Below are positions 36,940 through 47,522 of a DNA stretch of 64,000 nucleotides, piece by piece. Position 1 is the stretch's first letter. Each line of letters opens with the position of its first letter. Source of the stretch: Symbiodinium natans (lineage: Eukaryota; Sar; Dinophyceae; Suessiales; Symbiodiniaceae); assembly GCA_905221605.1 (NCBI GenBank), contig CAJNDS010002184.1, positions 334,501 through 398,500 on the forward strand, read 5' to 3'. The notes under the pieces are model-generated. The model made no database searches. It was not told the origin of the DNA and was given only the letters and a program-made list of their open reading frames with translations. A program made the translations under genes and the position numbers.

Positions 36940-37048
36940 ATATGGGTGGTTGTCAAAATCATGGTCCCTTTTTGGATCCCTATCATAATACGGCACCTAA
37001 TATTTTGGGTACACCAAGAGTGATCATAGTTTGGACAGCCACCTATAT
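36940..37048. mobile_element. Second copy of the ATATGGGTGGTTGTCAAAAT element
   Basis: Left end and core match the copy at 21423-21531; the right inverted end has decayed (TTTGGACAGCCACCTATAT). Confidence 0.85.
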
Positions 37049-38065
37049 GGTTGCAAGGCTCCGTTGGGTTCCGAGAGTTCTCCGTGTACCCGACATCCAA
37101 GGCGCCATCTGACTGAAGCCACAAAGGGGTTTATGGTCCAGGAAATGAGCTTCCAGCCCATCACGAAAAGATTCAGGGACCCCTAAGCCCTGAACACCAA
37201 GCTCTAAACGCTAAATCCTAAACCCGAAACCCTGGACTCTGAACCCTGAACCACAAACCCGAAAACCTGAACTTAGTAAATCATAAACCCTAAACTCTAA
37301 ACCCTAAACCCTAAACTTTCCCTAAACCCTAAAACCTGAACCCCAAACCCTAAAACCTGAACCGTAAATCCTAAACCCTAAACCCTAAACCCTGAACCCC
37401 AAATCAAGGAAATGCTGGCAAGCAGTGCGCTGGACGCCGGAACGAAGGGCTCTGGAGCCAGCGCCTCGGTCTGAACAGGCCAAGAGGGCTCTCAGGCGGT
37501 GGTTTAGGGTTTAGGGTTTAGGGTGGTTCAAATCTAAACACCCTACACCCTAAAGCCTAGACGTATTGAAGGAACCTGTCCCTAACAATGTAAGGGATCC
37601 TTCAGAGTAGGACGCAGTATGAAAGGCAACCCTAAACCCCAAACCCTAAACCCTAAACCCTAAACCCTAAACCCTAAAACCCTAAACCATAGCGTAGTAT
37701 GAAAGGCTTCCATGGACATTGCAACCAGAAAGGGGGGCCTTCTTTTGGCCGGAGCTTGAGTCGACTCCTCTGCAAGGTACCCTTAGCGTTTTCTGAGTCA
37801 TGGTTGGGATAGTATGAAAAAATAGATTTATATTCCTTATTGGGTTTTTAAGTACCCTTCAAGATTTAAGATGATACCCAACTAAGCCCAGGTTTTGGGT
37901 CTTAGAGTTGAGTGATTTTTGTGTTTGGGGCACTGCGATGCTGCCACTGTCAACAGTACGCCTCTACCAGGTTGAGTTTCAGGAGAAAAACCCAGCTGAC
38001 GCCGTCCCTTCAGACATGCGTCCGACGCGAGTGGCTGAGGCTGCGCGCGCCCTCTTGCGGGCGCT

Positions 38066-38610
38066 TTATGTCAGTTCTTGCGACAAGCGTTCCAATAAAT
38101 GTCCCACCACATGTCGCACCCCCCCCTCTGCTTCAATCGCGGCGGCTATGGCAGCGGATAGTGGCTTGTTCTTCGTCTTCCTCGCGTCTGCTTCGCCGCA
38201 CCCTGGCGCTGGGACATGATCGATGCTGCGCGTTTTGTCACCAAATTAAATTTGGTCGCCAAACTTGGCGGGCAGTTTCTTTTGTAAGGTTTGGGTCTAT
38301 AGGGTTTAGGGTTTGGGGGGGGTTTAGGCAATAAGATGATGGGTCCTTGCCCTTCGGAATCTCCATGGCCTTTCGCACACAGTGCTTGATAGCATGATCA
38401 GACCAAGCATGGTTAAGAGCTTGGGTGAAAAAGCCACTGCTGGGCAGATCTCCTTGCCAGAAGGACTGAGGTCTCACCAGACTGTCTCTGAGGATGTTCC
38501 ATGGCCCCACGTCAGAAAATTGAGGGAACCATCGGCCTCAGCATTCTTGAAGTAGGCGTGTGGCTGCAAATTGAGGGGGATGAAGGTGGCTTTCCAGCCA
38601 ACACCTTGCG
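38066..38610 (-). CDS. Unknown protein, last three exons, with a 38-nt intron
   Basis: Exons 38478-38610 (acceptor CCCCAAAG; ATFIPLNLQPHAYFKNAEAD, then NFLTWGHGTSSETV), 38351-38439 (FFTQALNHAWSDHAIKHC) and 38066-38202 (KTKNKPLSAAIAAAIEAEGG, then RHVVGHLLERLSQELT), TAA at 38066-38068. The chain is 118 codons plus stop with phases 2, 1 and 0 matching. The first intron is only 38 nt with GT-AG ends (CTG|GTGAGACC...CTGCCCAG|C); without it the frame hits a stop, so a frameshifted relic is the alternative. The second intron has a GC donor. Overlapping plus-strand open frames at 37908-38334 are shadows. No family recognised. Confidence 0.6.
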
Positions 38611-39099
38611 CTTTGGGGAGTTTAAGGTTTAGGGTTTAGGGTTTACGGTTTAGGGTTTAGGGTTTGAGGGGTTTCGGGTTTAGGGGTTAGGGACCCAGAA
38701 ACCCTCGCAAATCCAACGACAACCGCCCATGTAAAGTGCCATACTAGCTGCCAACACCCTCAGCCCTAAGCCCTAAACCCTTATCATTAGTACAACCCAA
38801 CCTGAGGCCTACACTTGCAAAATTCCCTGGCAAGAACTTCATGCAAGTCGTAGGGAACCATAACCCCGAAACTCTAAACCCTAAAACCTAAATTAGTCTG
38901 GCTTCCTGTTTGGGGACTAGGCCGTCTTTAGGGGAATGTGGGGCCCTTACACAGCCTCCAGGTTCTTACGAGATTTGGCACCTTCCAGTCCGACACCCTT
39001 CGCATCCAACCTGACGAATAGCCCCTAAATGTTCGGGTTTAGGGTTTAGGGTTGAGAGTGTAGGGGTTAGGGTGTAGGGTTTAGGGTGACCCTGAATAA

Positions 39100-39310
39100 A
39101 ACATAGGCTTGACGAACAGGACCTCGTGGGCTTTCAGGTGAAGACCCTCTGAACCCTGAACAGGTCGATTCTGGGTGAAAGGCCCCTCTTCGCGCCAGCT
39201 CCTGATGCCTCGCATGGCATGGGAGCGCTTTGTGGAGTTCATAGGGGAGCACATAATGTCTTTGCTGGGGTTTACAAGAGGCTTCAAAGGGCCTGCGCAG
39301 GTGAGGTATT
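39100..39310 (-). CDS. Exon of unknown gene, frame unresolved
   Basis: Acceptor CTCACCTGCGCAG starts about 190 nt open in two minus-strand frames (HYVLPYELHKALPCHARHQE or SKDIMCSPMNSTKRSHAM). Codon quality is similar in both, so the frame is undecided. Confidence 0.35.
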
Positions 39311-40315
39311 GAGGAAAAGAGACACTGTTTTGGGGTCTAGGCTGGGTCTTCAAGCCCCTACGCCCCCTTCCTTCCCCTCCCTTCCTCTCCCTTCCCCCCC
39401 CCTTCCCCCTTCCCTTCCCCCCCCCCCCCCCCTTTCCCCCCCACTTAGGTAAAGTTAGACCAACATATTCTGCCTTACGCCCAAAACCTTAAACGCAAAC
39501 TGAACCCTGAACTTGCGCCCTGAACCTTGAGTTACCTAAACATGAAAACCAACAAAATGAAGGACCTTCGACCTTAACCGGAGACCGGAGGCCCGCCCCC
39601 CTGCTCCGCCAAAAAAACAAAGATGAGCTAGTCACAGTAATATGAAAAATGGCTATATAATGACCACTATACTGCCAGTGAAAAATAGAGTCGAACCACA
39701 AGACGCGCTGCCTCTCTCCATGCCTTTTGAGGGCTTGGGGTCAAAAACCCACCGAAGTGCTGAGAAAGCGCACAAAAGATGACCGGCCCTCCGCTAGGAA
39801 CCATGGGCAAATAGCTGTAACAACCTCCCAGTATCCGAGAACCAACCTTAAACCCCAAACCCCAAACCCAAAACCCATCAAATTCTAGGAAAATCGAGTT
39901 CCGGAGGTACACCTGAAACCCCATGCAAGTGTGGTCAGGGTGCCTGTCCCAATGCTGGATGGTCGGTACGATCGGTCCATACGAGCCTCCGGGTCCTGAC
40001 CCCAGATGAGCATCTGTTGAGGTTTTGGGGTCTTAGGGTTTAGGGCTTTTGCGGCGGTGTCAGGAATGTGCGTGGACACGTGCTGAGCATATTGGCGATT
40101 TCTAGGGCTTCCACATTTTGTCAAACCAAACATAACTTCAAGCTCGTTTTGGCTTGGCGGGCTCTACTGGGAACTCAACTTGCTAACCCCACTTGCTAGG
40201 TCCAAAGGGCTTCCAAGTAGACGGTTTGAGTGTATTGCTTTTGTTGAGGCTGTGCAGGCCTAGGTGCTAGGGGATTTGAGAGGCTACTGCACCCTGGGGT
40301 TTAGGGTTAGTGGCT

Positions 40316-40431
40316 GGCATGCTCCCCCTTATACTAACAGTCCTTGATTAAAAAAAGACACATAAGAAAAGGTACTAGAACCACCGATTATAGTCCTATT
40401 AAAGACTGTGAGTATAAGGGGGAACATCCCA
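40316..40431. mobile_element. MITE-like element, CCCCCTTATACTAACAGTC ends
   Basis: Left end GCTCCCCCTTATACTAACAG and right GTGAGTATAAGGGGGAACAT form imperfect inverted repeats of about 22 bp around an AT-rich core. The right end recurs at 23712-23735 and in variant form at 14740 and 23783. Confidence 0.8.
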
Positions 40432-40725
40432 AGCTAGGGGTTTAGGGAGTTTTAGGGTTCAGTAATAGCACCTTCTGGATGGATGGAGGATTCTGGCAGG
40501 TTCATAAGCACCCAAAAACCAGACTAGGATTCCTAAACTTTGAACCCTAAACCCTAAACCCTAAACCCTAAACCCCAAACCCTAAACCCTAAACCCAAAA
40601 CCCTAAACCCTAAACCCTAGAACCCTCAGGCCCTAAGCCCTTCTGTGCCGCCTCGGAGATCGCCTGGCCTCGCCACAGGCTGACGAGCCGAGTTCGGCTG
40701 CACCTTGGGAAGCGCAAATGAGGAG

Positions 40726-40832
40726 GTTTAGGGTTTAGGGTTTAGGGTTTAGGGTTTAGGGTTTAGGGTTTAGGGTTTAGGGTTTAGGGTTTAGGGTTTA
40801 GGGTTTAGGGTTTAGGGTTTAGGGTTTAGGGC
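40726..40832 (+). repeat. (TTTAGGG)n array, 15 units
   Basis: Starts right after a GC-rich island (40665-40725) and is followed by a 20-bp duplicate of the island's end (CTGCACCTTGGGAAGCGCAA at 40833). Confidence 0.95.
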
Positions 40833-41401
40833 TGCACCTTGGGAAGCGCAAAGAGTTTTGGGGTCTATGGGCTGAGGAGGGTGAGGTTTCGGAGACTTGA
40901 GGCTGAGGAGGTTTAGGGTTTAGGGTTTAGGGTTTAGGGTTTAGGGTTTAGGGCTTAGGGTTTAGGGTTTAGGGTTGGTTGCGTTTAAGTAGAAGTAAGA
41001 CTCTCTTTTGGAACTAGGTCCCCAAAAACCATACTAGATAGGGCTTTTTGCGACCTTCCATTCTGGTACGAACAAAATGAACCCTCTGGCTAGGAGAGCA
41101 AGAAAAAATCTGCCCTACTCGAGGTCCTGCAAGCCTCGAAGCCTTGAGCCCTGACACCGAACCCTGAAACCCCATAAACCCTACTTGGAAGCCCTTTTAA
41201 CCTTACTTCTCCAATAACCAAGGCGAAAAAATGTTAAACTTTAATGTTCCTACTAAATAAGGAAACCCAAAAAGTTTAAAGTTCAACTAAAGGCGAAGCA
41301 AGTAACTTAGCAAGCAGGGTTGGTAAGTTGCTAGACCCAAAAGAAACCTAGGAATAAAAAAAGGGTACCCTTTTTGGTTTTAAGCGGACTAGAAGGGAAC
41401 C

Positions 41402-41525
41402 CCTAAACCCTAAACCCTAAACCCTAAACCCTAAACCCTAAAACCCTAAACCCTAAACCCTAAACCCTAAACCCTAAACCCTAAACCCTAAACCCTAAAC
41501 CCTAAACCCTAAACCCTAAACCCTC
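41402..41525 (+). repeat. (CCCTAAA)n array inside a GGGTACCCTTTTTGG element
   Basis: About 17 units embedded between GGGTACCCTTTTTGGTTTTA (41365) and GGCCTACGCCGGGTCCTAGG (41530). The same frame occurs at 63281-63464, so the array sits inside a mobile unit. Confidence 0.9.
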
Positions 41526-41745
41526 AAGAGGCCTACGCCGGGTCCTAGGTTGGGTGATGGGTTGTAGTAGGGTTTCAGGGGGATACTGCAACACTTGCTA
41601 AGTAGATTCGAGGGTATCCCCTATCAAGCCTACACCCCGAACCCGAAACCCTATAAAGCTAAACCCTAACAAACACTAAACCCTCAACCCTAAACCCTAA
41701 ACCCCAAACCCCAAACCCCTAAACCCTAAACCCTAAACCCTAAAC

Positions 41746-41861
41746 CCCCTCTGCCCCCCTTTTGATTCTGGCACTCGGCGCTTCTCCTTTTTTTGGGGGA
41801 CCTCGGCGCGAGGGTTGTCCATCAACTCTCGCAGCCCGCGGGCCGAAGGAGACTTCACGCC
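41746..41861 (-). CDS. Basic, Lys/Arg-rich exon of unknown gene
   Basis: 116-nt exon: acceptor CAGAGGCCAG, 38 codons (VKSPSARGLRELMDNPRAEV followed by a KKEKRR patch), donor GG|GTTTAGGG directly into a (CCCTAAA) array on the plus strand. TTTAGGG lies on the other side. The basic patch could be a nuclear signal; nothing else is inferable. Confidence 0.55.
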
Positions 41862-41877
41862 CTGGCCTCTGGAGCCT

Positions 41878-41996
41878 GTAGGGTTTAGGGTTTAGGGTTT
41901 AGGGTTTAGGGTTTAGGGTTTAGGGTTTAGGGTTTAGGGTTTAGGGTTTAGGGTTTAGGGTTTAGGGTTTAGGGTTTAGGGTTTAGGGTTTAGGGT
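41878..41996 (+). repeat. (TTTAGGG)n array passing into TTTGGGG
   Basis: Seventeen perfect units, then nine GTTTGGG units to 42060: an abrupt switch of repeat word within one array. Confidence 0.97.
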
Positions 41997-42504
41997 TGGG
42001 GTTTGGGGTTTGGGGTTTGGGGTTTGGGGTTTGGGGTTTGGGGTTTGGGGTTTGGGGTTTCTAGGGTTGAGCTTTATATGGTTGCCTCAGGAGCATACCT
42101 GGACTTGTATAGGGCTGTAGGGTTCTAGGGCTTTAGGGCTTCGGATTTTTCAGGGTTTAGGGATTTAGGGTTCTTTCGGGTTTTGGGGGTTTTCGGGGTT
42201 GAAGGGTTTCAGGGTTTTAGGGTTTTAGGGTTCTGGGATACTGGGTTCTGGGTTTTAGGGTTCTAGGGTTGAAGGGTTTCAGGGTTCTAGGGTTGAAGGT
42301 AGGTTTGTAGGGGTCTAGTTCGGGTTGAAGGGTTGAAGGGTTTCAGGATTTTACGGTTCTAGGGTTGTGGGGTTCTAGAGTTTTCGGGATCTAGGGATTT
42401 AGGGGCTTAGGGCTTAGCATGTAGGTTTCGTGTGTGGGTAGGGAGTAGAAACGGTTGGGCCCTATAGGATAGCAAAGTCTGAGGGTTTAAGGGTTCGGGG
42501 CGGG

Positions 42505-42505
<1 letters not shown>

Positions 42506-42548
<43 letters not shown>
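42506..42548. repeat. Poly-G tract, 43 nt
   Basis: Uninterrupted G run in a region of degenerate TTTAGGG words (42080-42480). Confidence 0.95.
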
Positions 42549-42907
42549 CTTTAGCTTAAAGGATATATACTTCGACTTAGGGCCGGCTGGGGCTTAGGGG
42601 TACAGGGCTTTAGGGAGTTTAAATTCGCAGACTTAAGTCTCTTAACTCTAAACCCTAAACCCTAAACCCTATGAGCCCATAGTCACTCAATTCTGGCATT
42701 TAAAGTTGGAGGCGATGAAATCTCGGGAAACGCTTCGGCGGTGCATGAATTCACAGGAGGGAGCCCTTGTAATGTCACCGCAAATCTCGAGCTGGGCTCA
42801 TAGGGTCTAGGGTTTAGGGTCTAGGGTTTAGGGTCTAGGGTTAGGGTTTAGGGGTGGGACCATGGGCCTTTAGTATTGTGCCTTGCCCTGTTTTAAAGGG
42901 GTTTAAA

Positions 42908-42994
42908 GGGATCCGAAGTATCCCTTACTATGTATAGTGTATATAAGGGCTATATAACAGGGTACCGACATTAAGGGCCGATACTTCGGATCCC
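42908..42994. mobile_element. Inverted-repeat element GGGATCCGAAGTATC
   Basis: GGGATCCGAAGTATC at 42908 and GATACTTCGGATCCC at 42980-42994 are exact inverses around a 57-bp core. Confidence 0.8.
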
Positions 42995-43319
42995 CTATAG
43001 AGGTTCAGGTTTGGCAGTTAGCATTTCAGCAACTTAAGCGTTCAGGGCCTGCTGAGGGCTGCAAGGTTAGATGGTCTAAGGTTTAGGTCTTAAAGACTCA
43101 TACTAGGTAGGGTTAAGGTTTTTAGGGTTTAGGGTTTAAAAAACTGAACATGTCAAGCGTAGAAAAGCCTGGGTTTTAAAGGCTTGGAGTTTAGGGCTCA
43201 CATCATGCTTAAACCCTAAACCCTAAACTCCCCCTCTATACTGCCGCTTGGCGGGCTCCCGTCTAGTCAACTCGGAACGCGTGGCGCGAGGCGGGTAATT
43301 CCCGCCAGTCACCTGTGAG

Positions 43320-43420
43320 AGCTACCTGGGACCTTATTTACCTCCAGTTTTTACGGCTTATACCTACTAAATAGGGGGTACTTGCTGCTAAGCTGTAGCT
43401 AAATAGGGTCCCAGGTAGCT
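43320..43420. mobile_element. MITE-like element AGCTACCTGGGACC
   Basis: Exact 14-bp inverted ends with similarity continuing inward (TATTTACCTCCAG versus CTGTAGCTAAATA). A second copy lies at 47764-47854 and a fragment at 54120-54190. Confidence 0.85.
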
Positions 43421-43478
43421 AATGGGTTGAGCTGGCTGAAGCCGATCACCGAGCCTGCAAACACTGAACCCTCAACCC

Positions 43479-45470
43479 TCATCGACTCGAAAGCGTCAAG
43501 CAAGGGTGGAGCGGTTCAAGAGTTTTCGGGGCTTTTGGGCTCCAGGGCAACGGGATCAGGGCGGCCAGCTGGAAGTCTAGGCATTGCAGAACACGCGCCA
43601 GAGCCGGATTGCACAAGATGCCTGCGATGGTTTGCGTGAGGCTTTGCTCATGGTCCAGCTTCCTAGGATTGCCCCCAAGATCTGAAAAAAAATCCTGAAT
43701 ATGATCCCCTTGAACCCAATCAGGGAATTCAAGCCCTCTGAAAGATATTCCTGAATAGGAACCTCTTAAACCCTAATAAGGGAAAATATGCAAAATGTCT
43801 CCAGAAACCTATTCCTGAGTATGATCCTCTTAACCCCAATAAGGGAAATACAAAAACACCCTAAACCCAAAACCCAAAACAAAACCCAAAACCCTAAACC
43901 CTAAACCCTAAACCCTACCCAGCTTCGTGGCTTCGAAGATCCAGGGCTCTCCGGCAGCGATTGCTTCGGGCCGCAGGTCGGGCTCGTCCTTGACCTTGGG
44001 GGTCCACATGAGCGCCCCAAAACTGGGGACCCCTAGACACTCTCTACTATAGCTCCTATTAAGGTCCTATGAAGGTACTATTAAGGTACTATAAAGGTAC
44101 TATAAAGGTACTATTAAGGTACTATTAAGGTACTATTTAAGGTACTATTAAGGTACGATTAAGGTACTATTAAGGTACTTTTAAGGTACTATTTAAGGTA
44201 CTTTTACGGTACGATTAAGGTACTATTAAGGTACTATTAAGGTACCATTTAGGTACTCTTAAGGTACTATTAAGGTACCATTAAGGTACTATTAAGGTAC
44301 ATGAACCATAAGCCCTTCAAAGGCCCAAATTTGGTCCCCAAGGAACATGTGCGAAGCCGGCCTGGCGCAGGAGGCAGGCCCACTCTCGTGGCCCATAGAG
44401 CCTTTGGTAGCTCAGTGGCCATATTCGAGAAAAAGATACCCCTTCTTTTGAGGGTTGGCTACCTTAGATAAGGGGAGCCTTGAAGTCAAAAAAAGGGAAA
44501 AAAGGGTGCGCCACTGAGCTACCTCGGCTACCTTATCTAAGAACCTTGTGAAGTCAAAAAAACAGCAAAAAGGGTGCGCCACTCAACCTACCAGGGCACA
44601 CCTTGCCATTGGGCTTGTTGAGGTTGTCCTTGGTCTTCACCATGAAGACTAAGCTACCATCAGGACGCAGCAGTCGGTGGATGTCTGCGAAGATGTTGCT
44701 CAGCTCGTCTTCATGGAAGTAGTGCCTATACTGAACTTGGCACCCCTAGCAAAAATCACAACTTGGCTGTTTCTTAGGAAATATAGTACCCCCCCCAAAA
44801 AAGTAAAACATAGTTTCAGGTATCCCCAAGGTGCAGGGACAGCCGAGCGAAGACCAAGTCCTTGGAGCCACTCGCGAAGGGAAGCGTGGCAGGCAGCAGG
44901 TGCCGAGCAACTTGAATGCCACGATGGCGGAGCTCGGTCTCGTAGAGCGGCAGCGATGAGGGCGGAAGCCCGCCAATCTCCTTGTCGAGGCAATCCTGGG
45001 TTGGCCCTGAAATTCCTCTGAAAAATATCTTATATATAGGATTCCTTATATAAAAAAAAGATAAGGAAAATACAAAATGTCAACCAAAAAAACAACAACC
45101 TAGAATCTTTCACAAGCCTCTTGCTGCGCTTCCCTACCTCTGGGCGATCCAGCGCAGTGAGGTCCCAGAGCGGGTGGCCCTTCTGCAACGCGAGCATCTC
45201 CAGGCCGGCACCGAAGCCGATTTCAAGGACAGACCGGTTCTGGTCTACAGGAAGCTTGCCGGCCACTCGCTCCACAAACTCCATATCAGTCCACACGCGG
45301 GCAAGCATGTCGAAGGAAGTGGCGCCGGAGGCGGGCAAGCGCTTGACAAGGGTAAAGTTGCCAAGGACCTTGGAGGACAGCCTCGCATACCAGCTTTGGT
45401 CGACCAGCTTTTGGTGAACAACGAAAAGGATAATCAGCGGCAGGCCTTTCAACTGAGAAGCCGTTGCCAT
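43479..45470 (-). CDS. SAM-dependent class I methyltransferase, complete, six exons, 297 aa
   Basis: Exons 45138-45470, 44835-44995, 44600-44725, 44347-44401, 43919-43994 and 43479-43621, total 894 nt including TGA (43479-43481); every junction keeps phase. Residues 10-23 are hydrophobic (LPLIILFVVHQKLV), a possible membrane anchor. The Rossmann-type SAM fold follows: motif I VLEIGFGAG at 81-89, the acidic strand end LTALDRPE at 104-111, DLVFARLSLHYF at 157-168 and LRPDGSLVFMVK at 184-195. Later exons give YGPREWACLLRQAGFAHV and DLRPEAIAAGEPWIFEATK. Introns are GT-AG (142, 198, 352, 297 nt) and one GC-AG (109 nt). The fold transfers a methyl group from SAM; the substrate cannot be told. Start chosen at MATASQ; an in-frame ATG 13 codons upstream is possible. 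Confidence 0.9.
44053..44300. repeat. 11-mer tandem repeat ATTAAGGTACT in a methyltransferase intron
   Basis: More than 20 imperfect copies. The array lies inside intron 4, whose outer ends are CTTGGGGACC and GGACCCCCAAG, so it is probably an expansion within an inserted element. Confidence 0.95.
44406..44523. mobile_element. MITE-like element GGTAGCTCAGTGGC, within methyltransferase intron 3
   Basis: Exact 14-bp inverted ends at 44406-44419 and 44510-44523. Its right half (GGCTACCTTA...GGGTGCGCCACT) is repeated next to it at 44527-44590, ending at the donor of the upstream exon. Confidence 0.9.
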
Positions 45471-45546
45471 TGCCCCTCCGAACTCTAATCTATGAACCCC
45501 AACTCGCAAACCCTAACGCCGATCCCCACAACTAAGACCTTAGGCC

Positions 45547-45653
45547 ACTAAACCCTAAACCCTAAACCCTAAACCCTAAACCCTAAACCCTAAACCCTAA
45601 ACCCTAAACCCTAAACCCTAAACCCTAAACCCTAAACCCTAAACCCTAAACCC
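45547..45653 (+). repeat. (CCCTAAA)n array, 15 units, upstream of the methyltransferase start
   Basis: Perfect array about 75 bp upstream of the start codon at 45470. Its partner (TTTAGGG)n lies at 45789-45855. Confidence 0.97.
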
Positions 45654-46249
45654 CATACCTTTGAACCTGAGGCTTGAGAATCAAGTCATCATGAGTACCC
45701 AGCATGCGAAGGGTTCATCTACGTTGGACCAGCCAAAGTTGGGAGCCTCCTAAACCCGAAACCCTAAGCCTTAAAGCCCTAGGCCCTAAGGTTTAGGGTT
45801 TAGGGTTTAGGGTTTAGGGTTTAGGGTTTAGGGTTTAGGGTTTAGGGTTTAGGATTTAGGCTCTCCCCCGAATTATGGATCAGCCCCCATGCTGAGGGAG
45901 CACAGACCTTGGACAACTACATCCCGCGCAAAACATAGGAAGAGCCTTAGGTTCTGAGCTGCCTGTTGAAACCCTGGTTTAGAGTTTAGGGTCTGGGAGT
46001 TTGGGGTGCAAGAGATAGTTTAAGCTTCCACAAACCTCCCCCCCCAAGACACTACATTCTCAACTTAGAACCACACACAAAAAAAGCCTACTGTAAAGGT
46101 AACATAACCCCCCTTGCTCCCTTCCCCCGCCCTCCCCCCATGAAGCAAAACTAAACCCTGAAGCCTCGAAATTCCTAACCATAAGCCCTAGACCCTAAAT
46201 CCCGTCAACCCTAAACCCTACACCCTAATCCCTTAACCCTGAACCCTAA

Positions 46250-46558
46250 ATCCCTGAATCCCTAAATCCCTAGATCCCTAAATCCACCCTAAATCCCTAA
46301 ATCCCTAGATCCCTAGATCCCTAAATCCCTAAATCCCTAAATCCCTAAATCCCTAAATCCCTAAATCCCTAAATCCCTAAATCCCTAAATCCCTAAATCC
46401 CTAAAATCCCTAAATCCCTAAACCCTGAATCCCTAAATACCTAAACCCTAAACCCTAAATCCCTAAACCCTAAACCCTAAACCCTAAATCCCTAAACCCT
46501 GAATCCCTAAATCCCTAAATCCCTAAACCCTGAATCCCTAAATCCCTGAATCCCTAAA
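46250..46558 (+). repeat. (ATCCCTAA)n octamer array
   Basis: About 310 bp of AAATCCCT units mixed with CCCTAAA: a one-base-longer telomere word expanded locally. Confidence 0.95.
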
Positions 46559-46983
46559 AATCCCAAGACCCGAAGCCCAAGGCCCCGACGCTACTGATGT
46601 CACTTCGAGGCGTTGACTGGGGCGGGCCTGGGACCAGGAAGCCCTGGTCAAAGAGGGTTTATGGCTTCGGGTGTAGGGCGTTTAGGACTTAGGGCTTAGG
46701 GTTTAGGGTGTAGGGTTTAGGGTTTAGGGGTTTAGGGTTTGGGGCTTTGGGTTAAGGGCTTAGGGCTTAGGGTCTGGGTTTTGGAGTTTGTGGCCTGGCG
46801 CTTGGGGGTCTCAACGTCCAACCCTGAGGCGGGTCGGGTCGGAGCTCTCCGCGGTGCTCAATGACCACAGGTCGGAGACCCTAAACCCGAAACCCTAAAC
46901 CCTAAACCCGAAACCTTAAACCCCTAAACCCTAAACCCTGAACCCGAAACCCTAAACCCTTCACAACTGAACCCTAAGCCCAC

Positions 46984-47464
46984 AAGAGAGAAATTCTTGA
47001 GAGCAAAGAAGTTGGTCGCTTCATCTCTCTGAGAGTCGGCAGTGAGCTGTAGAAAGCGCTCGACTTGAGATCCCAGGGTTTAGGGTTTAGGTTTTCAGGT
47101 TCGAAACCCTGAGCTTACTTCCTTTGCGCCCCCCCGCCCCCCCCCCCCCCCCCCCCCCAAACAAAAAAAAAACCAAAGGCTTTAAGGTTTGGGGTTCGTA
47201 GGGGTTTCAGTCTCAACCTTAAACCCTCAAATATCCCACCCCTAAGTCCCTAAAGGCCCGTAACCCTCAGTGTCCCCAAGCCCCGAAACCACTGAAAGCC
47301 GTGCTCCCCATAGAGTCCTTGATCCACAAAAACTCAAAGCCGAAACCCAACCCCCCCTCCCCCCCCCCCCCCCCTCACCCCCACCCACCCCCCCCCCCCC
47401 TCCCCCCCTCCCCCCCCCCCTTCCGCGGGGGGGGGTTCCGCCCCCCCCCCAAACCCCCCCACCC

Positions 47465-47522
<58 letters not shown>

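Noticed and set aside
37908-38334. Plus-strand proteins of 103 and 140 codons
   Set aside because: They oppose the phase-matched minus exon 38066-38202; the minus reading is more protein-like.
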